Shown here piece after piece: positions 34,614-42,022 of a DNA stretch of 64,000 nt. The notes beneath the pieces are model-generated. The model saw only the letters and a program-made list of their open reading frames with translations, had not been told where the DNA came from and ran no database searches. The position numbers and the translations under genes are program-made. Position 1 is the stretch's first letter, and each line of letters starts with the position of its first letter. The stretch is from Dyadobacter chenhuakuii (lineage in GTDB: Bacteria; Bacteroidota; Bacteroidia; Cytophagales; Spirosomataceae): the NCBI RefSeq assembly GCF_023821985.2, contig NZ_CP098805.1:2046001-2110000 (forward strand), read 5' to 3'.

Positions 34614-37007
34614 TTATTTGAGGAAATAGCGCAGTTTCACCGAAAAGGCGCGGCCCGGTTTCTGCAAACGGAAGTTGTCGAATGCGAGCGCGTCCGTCAG
34701 GTTGCGGCACTCACCGGAGATGTTGTAGCGCCCGTTTTTGAATGAATAACTGAGCGTTGCATTGTGCAGCAACTGGTTGGGAATGGTTGATTTTCCATTC
34801 ACATTGCCGAAAGCCTCCCAGGTCAGGTAAAACCAGTGCACATATTGGGTATACCAGCTGAATTGCAGGCGGGTATCCTTCCCGAACACATTGTTTTTAC
34901 CAATACTCAGGTTAGCATTGCCAAATAGCCAGGGTTGGTTTGGGATCTTGTTTTTGTAAGTGGCTTCCGGCGTAGTCGATTCGGTGCTGCCGAACCGGGT
35001 CATATTCACCGCACTCTGATAAGTCGCATTAATATTAAACGAAAGCAGGTCGCCGTAATCGTAGCGTGCCTCCGCTTCAAAGCCGGTCACACGTACGCTG
35101 GATTTGTTCTCGTTCTTTAACGCTTTGGAACGCTGGTCGGGTACCGCGAAAATGAAGTCCTGCGCATTGCGGTAGAAAGTAGCAGCTTCCACAAAAAAGC
35201 GGTGTTTATTTAACCTAAAACCATAATATCCGCCCAGGTTCGCATTGTAGCTGCTTTCTGGTTTCAAGTCGGGGTTTGGATTGATATTCAGGCCGTCACC
35301 GAAAACCTCCTCCACTTCTTGTAAACGGTAGGCCCGCTCAAGCGATATTTTCACGCCCAGATCCGCCAGCAGTTTAAAGCGTGACGCAACCCCGTAACCA
35401 AACATGTCAAACTGTGTATTGAAAGATTGATAGGCATTATCGACATACTTTTTCCTTTCCAGTCCCAGTCCGTAATATTTGCTAAAAAAGGTATTTGTTA
35501 ATCTTTTGTTAAAAAACTCCTGCTGGTAAGCCACGCCCAGGATCTGCTTATTTAGAAAACCGGGCATATCGTCAAACGACGTCTGCAATGCATTGAAGTT
35601 CTCATTTTTAAGGTGGTCAAATGTGTAGTTTACATTGAAAGAGTGCTTGTCATTCAACAGGTAACTCACATTGGCGCGCATGAAGCTGCGCGGGCGGATA
35701 ATGTTCGAAACCGATTTGATCCCGCCCATCTCGCTGGCGCTCTTGACCGTCCAGGCACCATCCCAATAGTATTGCCGGAAAAGTGTGTCGGCGGTAACGA
35801 AGCTATCTTTTGACAAAGAGCCAAACAGGCTCAGCTCCAAACCTTTGACGAACAAATCGCTTTTCTTATAACGCAGCGTCGCTGTGGTAGCTTTGCTTTT
35901 TCGGGTCACATTGCCGTAGACAATCGCCTGCTCAAAGCCGGTCTGCAAATCCTGCCGGCCTTCGGAATAGCCAATACCCGCGTAGAGCACATCGGCCAAG
36001 CGTTTGTTCGAGATACCCACTTCCAGCTGGCCCATCGCCGATTGGTAATGGTCGTGAAAACGGCGCACATCGGCAGTCGTAAATGCTGCGCCCGAAAGGT
36101 CGGTGATCTGGTTGCCGACACGCGTGCCGCCTTCCAGTATTTCTACGCCTTTCATTTTGTAATTGTTATCCGAGTAGTTGTAAAAACCGCTGGCTTTCAC
36201 AGTAATACCCGTCGGCTTGTGCACATACTGGCCACTAGCCGAAGAACGGTGGGTGTTGAAGGAACCATAACTGTGACTCAGATCGAGGTAGTTGCGCTGG
36301 TTTTGGTTAGTGATTACATTCACCGCGCCGCCCATCGCATCGGAGCCGAGCTGCACCGGCACCACACCTTTATACACTTCAATGCGTTCGGCCAGATTCA
36401 CCGGAATGTTGTTCAGCGAAACCGCGCTGCCAAGTATTTCGAGCGGCACACCGTCGATGAAGTATTTGACTGCTTTACCTGAAAGTCCATTAATCGAAAA
36501 GTTAAAATTAGAACCCAGCCCACCCTGCTCGCGTATTCTGACACCTGCACTTCGGTTCAGGACCTGGTTCAGGTCGGCAGTAGTATTGGCAAATTGCCGC
36601 GTTTCGATCGCATTGACTGTGAACGGTTGTTCTTTTACCTCCTGCACTTCCGTTTTACCGAAAACGCTGACTTCGTTCAGCTCTCGCTGGTTTTCTTTCA
36701 GATCAAAATTCAGGTCGGTTTTGCTGCCGGATTTGACGGTTACTTCTTTGGAAAAAAGCATATAACCCAGTGCCGACGCTTCCAGCATATACGTTCCGGA
36801 CCTGTTAATGGTAAGTTCAAAAAAACCGCTTCCATCGGTCGTTGTCCCGAAAGTGCCGTTTTTCACCGAAACGGTTGCACCGGGAATCGCGTCGCCGTTT
36901 TGTGTGCGGACATAGCCGGACAGCTGCGCCGCTTTCTGGGCGATGGCGACATTGGAAATGAAAATGATTGTAATGAGAAGTAGGTAAAGGTTTTTGCAGG
37001 AAAGCAT
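34614..37007 (-). CDS. TonB-dependent receptor, siderophore-type
   Basis: About 797 residues from the ATG at 37005-37007 (signal peptide LYLLLITIIFISNVAIAQ). A carboxypeptidase-regulatory-like domain (AQLSGYVRTQNGDAIPGATV; about residues 25-105) is followed by a TonB box region and plug (VLNRSAGVRIREQGGLGSNF; KYFIDGVPLEILGSA; AERIEVYKGVVPVQLGSDAM GGAVNVIT) and the barrel, ending in FSVKLRYFLK. There is no STN domain. The PepSY and DUF4374 neighbours point to uptake of an iron chelate. A start nine codons upstream is possible but would weaken the signal peptide. Confidence 0.9.
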   Translation of the reverse strand: MLSCKNLYLLLITIIFISNVAIAQKAAQLSGYVRTQNGDAIPGATVSVKNGTFGTTTDGSGFFELTINRSGTYMLEASALGYMLFSKEVTVKSGSKTDLNFDLKENQRELNEVSVFGKTEVQEVKEQPFTVNAIETRQFANTTADLNQVLNRSAGVRIREQGGLGSNFNFSINGLSGKAVKYFIDGVPLEILGSAVSLNNIPVNLAERIEVYKGVVPVQLGSDAMGGAVNVITNQNQRNYLDLSHSYGSFNTHRSSASGQYVHKPTGITVKASGFYNYSDNNYKMKGVEILEGGTRVGNQITDLSGAAFTTADVRRFHDHYQSAMGQLEVGISNKRLADVLYAGIGYSEGRQDLQTGFEQAIVYGNVTRKSKATTATLRYKKSDLFVKGLELSLFGSLSKDSFVTADTLFRQYYWDGAWTVKSASEMGGIKSVSNIIRPRSFMRANVSYLLNDKHSFNVNYTFDHLKNENFNALQTSFDDMPGFLNKQILGVAYQQEFFNKRLTNTFFSKYYGLGLERKKYVDNAYQSFNTQFDMFGYGVASRFKLLADLGVKISLERAYRLQEVEEVFGDGLNINPNPDLKPESSYNANLGGYYGFRLNKHRFFVEAATFYRNAQDFIFAVPDQRSKALKNENKSSVRVTGFEAEARYDYGDLLSFNINATYQSAVNMTRFGSTESTTPEATYKNKIPNQPWLFGNANLSIGKNNVFGKDTRLQFSWYTQYVHWFYLTWEAFGNVNGKSTIPNQLLHNATLSYSFKNGRYNISGECRNLTDALAFDNFRLQKPGRAFSVKLRYFLK

Positions 37008-37090
37008 GGATGATGGAAATGAGATACCATTCACCTAGTAGCGGCAAAAAGCTTTACCCGAAGGTGCCTTTCGAAAAAAATTAGAATTTA

Positions 37091-38302
37091 TTAAGGATTT
37101 AGCGTTTCGAGGCGCAAAATGTAGTCAACCTCGTCGCTGAAATGTAGTCCTTTTTTAAGAGCACCTGTTTCCGGATTATAAATCCAGACGTAATTCCCGC
37201 CTTTATTGGGGTTGACGGTAATATAAGCCAATCCATTTTCAACGAGCACACAATTTCGCGCGGTCCCTTTGTCGAGCGGCAGGTTTAGCCTTGTCGTAGT
37301 TTGTTTTTCAAGATCAATCACATAAAAATCGAAATGCGGGACGAGCCAGTGGTCTTCCATGCCTTTGAACACACCTTTTCGCTCCGTGCGGACAATTGCT
37401 TTTCCATTTCCTAAATACCAGAAACCATAACCATGATTTTGGATTTGCGATGCAGAGAGGTTGAAAAAGTAATCCTTATCAAGCTCGCCCGTCAATTTAT
37501 TGATGCGGAAAATGCCGGTAGGTTTGAAACGATTGTCCCCCAACGCAATACCGGGACATGCGATAAAATAGAAATCCCCTTTTTCATCATTAAAAAAATG
37601 CGATTGCCGGGTGTTGACCCCGCCAGGATAAGTTGAGCGGGTATCCTTAAACGTCCGCACTACTTTCATGTCCGGGTAACTGAGCTGTGAAACGTATAAT
37701 GTATCGCTTGTTGTATAGCTTTTCAAGTCCGTTTTGTGATACGTGTAGCCGAGATACAAATTACCATTCATGAAATTCGCAAAGCCGATGGACATGGAAT
37801 TAAATGGCGCCACCGGTTTAGGAAGACTTACAACACTTTGCTGTGCTTTCAGATTATCCAATGTGATTTTTGCAAAGCGTGCCACACCTTTTTTCGTATC
37901 ATACCCGAAAATGCAAAGCGTGTCACCCTGCCAGGCATAAGTGTCAACGCTCCATTGCCCGGGTAACTGAATGGAGCCGGTTTCTTTGAACTCCTGATTT
38001 TCAATTGTGTTGCGTACAAAGCGGGTGTCTTTCCAGTTGAGCCGATAATAGTTGTTTTCGCGGACGATCAAATCATAAAAAATACGCGGCGGGATTACTT
38101 TTGTGCCTGACTTCTCAGGATTGAGCATCTCCCCGGACATGATTGTGTCGGTCTGAACAATGTATTCGGAACCGTCTTTCATCATCAGGTAAAGGCTGTA
38201 TTTTTTTCTTAAAGAATTGTCGCCTGAACCGTCACAACCAGAAAGCCAGAAAGCCGAAAAGAGCGCGAATGTAAATAAACATTTCAAAAAACTTTCCTTC
38301 AT
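37091..38302 (-). CDS. DUF4374-like lipoprotein (upstream copy)
   Basis: 403 residues with a lipobox (SAFWLSGC) followed by DGSGDNSLRKK. It shares the overall plan of the downstream DUF4374 protein: FMNGNLYLGYTYHKTDLKSY, GYGFWYLGNGKAIVRTERKG, LNLPLDKGTARNCVLVENGL AYITVNPNKGG and the ending VDYILRLETLNP. The end block and the 'GNGKAIVRT' segment are nearly the same in both paralogues, while the N-terminal thirds differ. It is separated by 6 bases from the anti-sigma gene upstream. Confidence 0.85.
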   Translation of the reverse strand: MKESFLKCLFTFALFSAFWLSGCDGSGDNSLRKKYSLYLMMKDGSEYIVQTDTIMSGEMLNPEKSGTKVIPPRIFYDLIVRENNYYRLNWKDTRFVRNTIENQEFKETGSIQLPGQWSVDTYAWQGDTLCIFGYDTKKGVARFAKITLDNLKAQQSVVSLPKPVAPFNSMSIGFANFMNGNLYLGYTYHKTDLKSYTTSDTLYVSQLSYPDMKVVRTFKDTRSTYPGGVNTRQSHFFNDEKGDFYFIACPGIALGDNRFKPTGIFRINKLTGELDKDYFFNLSASQIQNHGYGFWYLGNGKAIVRTERKGVFKGMEDHWLVPHFDFYVIDLEKQTTTRLNLPLDKGTARNCVLVENGLAYITVNPNKGGNYVWIYNPETGALKKGLHFSDEVDYILRLETLNP

Positions 38303-38308
38303 ACGCTT

Positions 38309-38980
38309 TTAGATATCGAACTGCGACATAAGCTGGCGCTGCATCAAAGGCGGCAGGCCGGTAAGGGAAGTTTCAGGCAAGATGACCACCTCGCCGGGCT
38401 GCGATGCGCTGCCGTAGTTCAGCGCGATGTACTGAAGCCCCTTTTTCAGAACCATTTTGCCGCGTTTCGCATCAGGCCGCGCGCAGCTGCCATGGATCGT
38501 GAGCTCAATGTCGCGTTTGGGGTTGATCAAAACCGCTCCGCAAAAATCAAATTGTCCGGTTTCATTGTTGATCTCAACATTGCTTTTCGGGCCGATGGAG
38601 ATAGAATAGGCACGCTCGTGCAGGTCCTGGTTGAAAATTTCAGACCTATTGTTAACAACGATGACATTTTGGTGTGCAGAGCGGTTTTTTGTAAAAATAG
38701 TCAGCGCGGCAGCAATAGTCACAAGTAAAACGGCAGCAACCTGACGCCAAAGCGGTTTGAAAAAACTTGTAAAAGGGGACTGTTTGGGTTGTGGCAGCGA
38801 AGCGGAAATATCTGCCCACATATCATCCTGTATCTTGAATTTGCTTTCACCGGAAGGAAGCGGGGCGATTTCAGAGACACCCTCCTCATCGTCTTCCAGC
38901 CATTTCTCCACAGCCTGCTCCTCCTCAGGCGTGCACAGCCCCTGGTGATATCTTTCAATTACTTCCTTTGTAATGTTCAT
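38309..38980 (-). CDS. Divergent FecR-like anti-sigma factor
   Basis: 223 residues, about 100 shorter than the FecR at 12454. The N-terminus VIERYHQGLCTPEEEQAVEK WLEDDEEG is typical of Bacteroidota anti-sigma factors. One transmembrane helix lies near residues 80-100 (VAAVLLVTIAAALTIF). The periplasmic part keeps only a beta-helix-like remnant (SIGPKSNVEINNETGQFDFC; GAVLINPKRDIELTIHGSC) with two cysteines and lacks the GEAYF and DVLGTQF motifs of classical FecR. It lies between the sigma gene (gap 74) and the DUF4374 gene, so an anti-sigma role is the natural reading. Confidence 0.8.
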   Translation of the reverse strand: MNITKEVIERYHQGLCTPEEEQAVEKWLEDDEEGVSEIAPLPSGESKFKIQDDMWADISASLPQPKQSPFTSFFKPLWRQVAAVLLVTIAAALTIFTKNRSAHQNVIVVNNRSEIFNQDLHERAYSISIGPKSNVEINNETGQFDFCGAVLINPKRDIELTIHGSCARPDAKRGKMVLKKGLQYIALNYGSASQPGEVVILPETSLTGLPPLMQRQLMSQFDI

Positions 38981-39054
38981 GGTGCACTTTTACCAAATAT
39001 TGCTTTTGGTAAAAGTAGCATAAATAACCTTTAACCGTAAGTATCGGCAGGAAT

Positions 39055-39579
39055 CTATGCCAGGTATTCGGTCAGATTGGCCTTGAGGGTAGAGAGCGCG
39101 CGGGTAATGTGATACTCCACTGCGCGCTCTGATATCAGCAGCGATTGCGAAATTTCTCTATTGGAAAGACCCTGTTCCCGGCTCAATTTAAATACTTTCC
39201 GGCACTGATTGGGCAGCGTATCAACAAGTCCGGAGACCTTTTCTTTGAGACTGTTGTACATCACATCGTTTTCCGTACAATGCGCCGAGCCGCATTCCAG
39301 CATGCGAATGTGCTGAATGTGTTCGCGGCGCACCTTTGTGTTTCTCAGATGCTCGAATACCTTCAACTTGGCAGCGCGAAGCAGATATCGTTCCACCGAT
39401 ACTGTAATTTCAAGCTCCTGGCGGCGCTCCCAGAGTGATTTAAAAATTTCCTGCACCATTCCCTTCGCCACTTCTACATCTTGCAGGTTATTATAACAAA
39501 CCGCAAACACCCTTTCCCAATGGAGCTGATATAGCTCTTTGAAAGTTATTTCGTCAATGCGAATGGTTTGAAGCTGCAC
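39055..39579 (-). CDS. ECF-type RNA polymerase sigma factor
   Basis: 174 residues with region 2 (FKELYQLHWERVFAVCYNNL; MVQEIFKSLWERRQELEI) and region 4 (LVDTLPNQCRKVFKLSREQG then SNREISQSLLISERAVEYHI). It heads the seven-gene iron-uptake operon and presumably activates it. No ATG fits; GTG at 39577-39579 is the best start. A TAnnTTTG match lies about 30 bases upstream. Confidence 0.92.
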   Translation of the reverse strand: MQLQTIRIDEITFKELYQLHWERVFAVCYNNLQDVEVAKGMVQEIFKSLWERRQELEITVSVERYLLRAAKLKVFEHLRNTKVRREHIQHIRMLECGSAHCTENDVMYNSLKEKVSGLVDTLPNQCRKVFKLSREQGLSNREISQSLLISERAVEYHITRALSTLKANLTEYLA

Positions 39580-39609
39580 TAAAAAGGGCTATTTAAGTCT
39601 GCAATTGCG

Positions 39610-39617
39610 CAAATATA
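39610..39617 (-). promoter_or_regulatory. Candidate -7 element (TATATTTG) for the sigma gene
   Basis: Reverse-strand TATATTTG matches TAnnTTTG, with a predicted leader of about 25 bases before the GTG start. No TTG is found at the usual spacing. If real it would be a housekeeping-sigma promoter for the operon head. Confidence 0.35.
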
Positions 39618-39757
39618 ATAACCTTCTTGTATTATGTGGAATAATTCTAAATAAATTCTTTGCCGTGTTCCCTTAAGCTTCCCTCATTGCCCTGCCCTGT
39701 TGACTAACTAATAAGGCCCATTCAATCAATGCCTTAAAATCCCTCACAAGAGCACTG

Positions 39758-39765
39758 TATGTTTG
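39758..39765 (+). promoter_or_regulatory. Candidate -7 element (TATGTTTG) for the BspA-like gene
   Basis: TATGTTTG matches TAnnTTTG about 85 bases upstream of the ATG. No TTG is spaced suitably. GGGA lies 8 bases before the ATG as a possible ribosome-binding site. Confidence 0.3.
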
Positions 39766-39849
39766 AACTAACACAATCGTCGGCCCGGGCGCGACCAGTG
39801 CCAGTATGCTCCGGTAAGTTCAAGTTTAAAATTCATAAGGGATACTTAA

Positions 39850-41898
39850 ATGCGCGAGATCATGAGAAATAAATGGAGCATTTCAATTATTAAACTGACT
39901 GTATTTGCGGTCAAGCGGCTGCATGGCAGCGCTGCGATTTTCATTATGGCATTATTACTGTTACAGATTACTACGGTTCATGCGCAAAAACCCCCACGCA
40001 TACCGTTGCCTTTTATCACTACCTGGCAAACAACCACGCGGGAAAACCCGACTTCCAAACACATTATCTTTCCAGGCTGGGGCCGGAACTATACGATATT
40101 CTGGACCGGCCGTGTCGGCGGACGAACGGTGTATGGCCAATTAGCGGGGAATGGTGCAACTAGAATAGACTTTCCTGCACCGGGCACTTACCAGGTCCGG
40201 GTGGGTCCTGGCAGCGGCACCTTCTATCGGTTCATGATGCATGAAAGTGAAAGGACTAAACTCCTTCGGGTGGATCAGTGGGGAAGTGTGGTCTGGTCAT
40301 CTATGGGCTCGGCTTTCAAAAATTGCCACAATATGGACGTCGTGGCAACCGACATCCCGGACCTTTCGCAGGTGATTGATATGAGTAGCATGTTCGAAGC
40401 CTGTCTCGTTCTTACCGGCAATGCGCGTTTTAACGACTGGAATACTGCCAATGTGAAAACAATGAAGGGTTTATTTAATACTGCGAAGCTATTTAACCAG
40501 CCTATTTCGAATTGGAATACAGGCAATGTTACCGATATGAGCAATATGTTTCAGTTTGCCTGGAGATTCAATAAGCCAATAGGAAACTGGAACACCGGAA
40601 AAGTTATCAATATGTCCTACATGTTTGCTTACACCAATGCTTTTGATCAGCCCATTGGAAACTGGAATACAGCAAATGTTACCAATATGTCGCACATGTT
40701 TGAAAGTGCGCAGGCTTTCAACCAACCCATTGGAAATTGGAATACAGCAAATGCGCTGGATATCAATAATATGTTTTCTTCTACGAAGCTGTTCAACCAG
40801 CCGATTAACAGCTGGAATACCTCAAAGATAACAGACATGCATTCCCTGTTTTATTTTGCCATGGCATTTAACCAGCCCATGGGCAGTTGGGATACAGGTA
40901 ACGTGACCAACATGACAGCCATGTTTTGCTATAATCACGTGTTTAACCAGCCCATTGGAAACTGGAATACCCGAAATGTTACAGATATGAACCTGATGTT
41001 TTCTATGGCGTCCGCATTCAATCAGCCCATTGGAGGATGGGATACGGGGAAAGTAACTAATATGCGTTCCATGTTTTACGGAAATAAGGTTTTTAATCAA
41101 CCGTTAGGAAACTGGAATACGGCTGCTGTTACAAACATGGCCTATATGTTTTATGGTAACGCGTCCTTTAATCAATCTCTGGAAAATTGGAATACATCCC
41201 GTGTTGCAGATATGTCAAATATGTTTGATCATGCCACTTCCTTTAATCAACCGGTAAAGAACTGGAATACGGCTGCCGTTACCAGTATGGCCTATATGTT
41301 TCGTAGTGCATTCGCCTTTGATCAACATTTGGGAAACTGGCAGGTTGGTAATGTCCAAAGCATGTACATGATGCTGGATTCCACCGATATGTCAAAGGAT
41401 AACTATGATCAGATGTTTATCAATTGGGAACGTCAGACATTGCAGCCCCGCGTGGTTCTCGGTGCAACTACGCTCACGTATTGCAAAGGCTCCACATTTC
41501 GTAATCTGATTGTTTACCGGTATGGTTGGGTGATACTTGGAGACAAAAAGGACTGTTCGGATTGTTCAGGATGTCGTACAGAATCCGGTGATGTGGCAGC
41601 AATTTCCAACGAGCAAGATCTTGACGAATTCTCAAAATCTGAGATAATAACCGATGCGGATTTCGTCTATCCTAACCCTGCCTCAGACAAACTTTATATT
41701 AAAAATAACAGCGGCACTATCCATTCGCTGAGCATTACGGACGTAACTGGCCGTACCATGTTGAAAAAAAGCACTACAAACAATAATCTCAGTGGAGAGG
41801 AAATTTCGACGACTCACTTACCATCCGGCGTTTACCTGATCACAATGTTTCAAAAAAATGGTTCTTCCAAAAGCCAGAAAATTATCATTCGGAAATGA
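39850..41898 (+). CDS. BspA-like repeat surface protein with type IX secretion sorting domain
   Basis: 682 residues. A signal peptide (AAIFIMALLLLQITTVHAQ) precedes an N-terminal region (about residues 45-190), then 13 tandem copies of a 25-residue DUF285 repeat of the form FNQPIGNWNTxNVTDMSxMF. A short cysteine-bearing segment (DCSDCSGCRTE) links to a C-terminal type A sorting domain (FVYPNPASDKLYIKNN...SGVYLITMFQKNG). DUF285 repeats form leucine-rich-like beta solenoids that are used in adhesion or binding on the cell surface. The sorting domain sends the protein to the type IX machinery, which is not encoded in this window. ATG at 39862 is an alternative start. Confidence 0.92.
   Translation: MREIMRNKWSISIIKLTVFAVKRLHGSAAIFIMALLLLQITTVHAQKPPRIPLPFITTWQTTTRENPTSKHIIFPGWGRNYTIFWTGRVGGRTVYGQLAGNGATRIDFPAPGTYQVRVGPGSGTFYRFMMHESERTKLLRVDQWGSVVWSSMGSAFKNCHNMDVVATDIPDLSQVIDMSSMFEACLVLTGNARFNDWNTANVKTMKGLFNTAKLFNQPISNWNTGNVTDMSNMFQFAWRFNKPIGNWNTGKVINMSYMFAYTNAFDQPIGNWNTANVTNMSHMFESAQAFNQPIGNWNTANALDINNMFSSTKLFNQPINSWNTSKITDMHSLFYFAMAFNQPMGSWDTGNVTNMTAMFCYNHVFNQPIGNWNTRNVTDMNLMFSMASAFNQPIGGWDTGKVTNMRSMFYGNKVFNQPLGNWNTAAVTNMAYMFYGNASFNQSLENWNTSRVADMSNMFDHATSFNQPVKNWNTAAVTSMAYMFRSAFAFDQHLGNWQVGNVQSMYMMLDSTDMSKDNYDQMFINWERQTLQPRVVLGATTLTYCKGSTFRNLIVYRYGWVILGDKKDCSDCSGCRTESGDVAAISNEQDLDEFSKSEIITDADFVYPNPASDKLYIKNNSGTIHSLSITDVTGRTMLKKSTTNNNLSGEEISTTHLPSGVYLITMFQKNGSSKSQKIIIRK
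40429..41343 (+). repeat. Tandem 75-bp coding repeats (13 units, 25 residues each)
   Basis: Within the BspA-like gene the units begin at a Phe codon; the first is 21 residues, the following eleven are 25 residues each, and the last is partial. Some stretches are nearly identical in DNA between units, for example CAGCCCATTGGAAACTGGAA, which recurs with few changes. That similarity suggests recent duplication or gene conversion between units, and the array could expand or contract. Confidence 0.9.
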
Positions 41899-42022
41899 CT
41901 TGCCTTATCACTCATCACCAGGGGCAGATTGTTGGCCCGGCACCTGGAAAAGAAGAATTTCCTATGTAACAATGCAGTGAAAAAATGTTATGGAGAGCGA
42001 AATAGTCTTAACGCTTTCCCTG

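Noticed and set aside
36042..36983. Several long forward frames opposite the TonB receptor gene
   Set aside because: They are antisense to conserved plug and barrel motifs of the receptor.
40429..41343. A CRISPR-like periodic repeat
   Set aside because: The period is 75 bp without unique spacers and is fully explained by in-frame DUF285 protein repeats.
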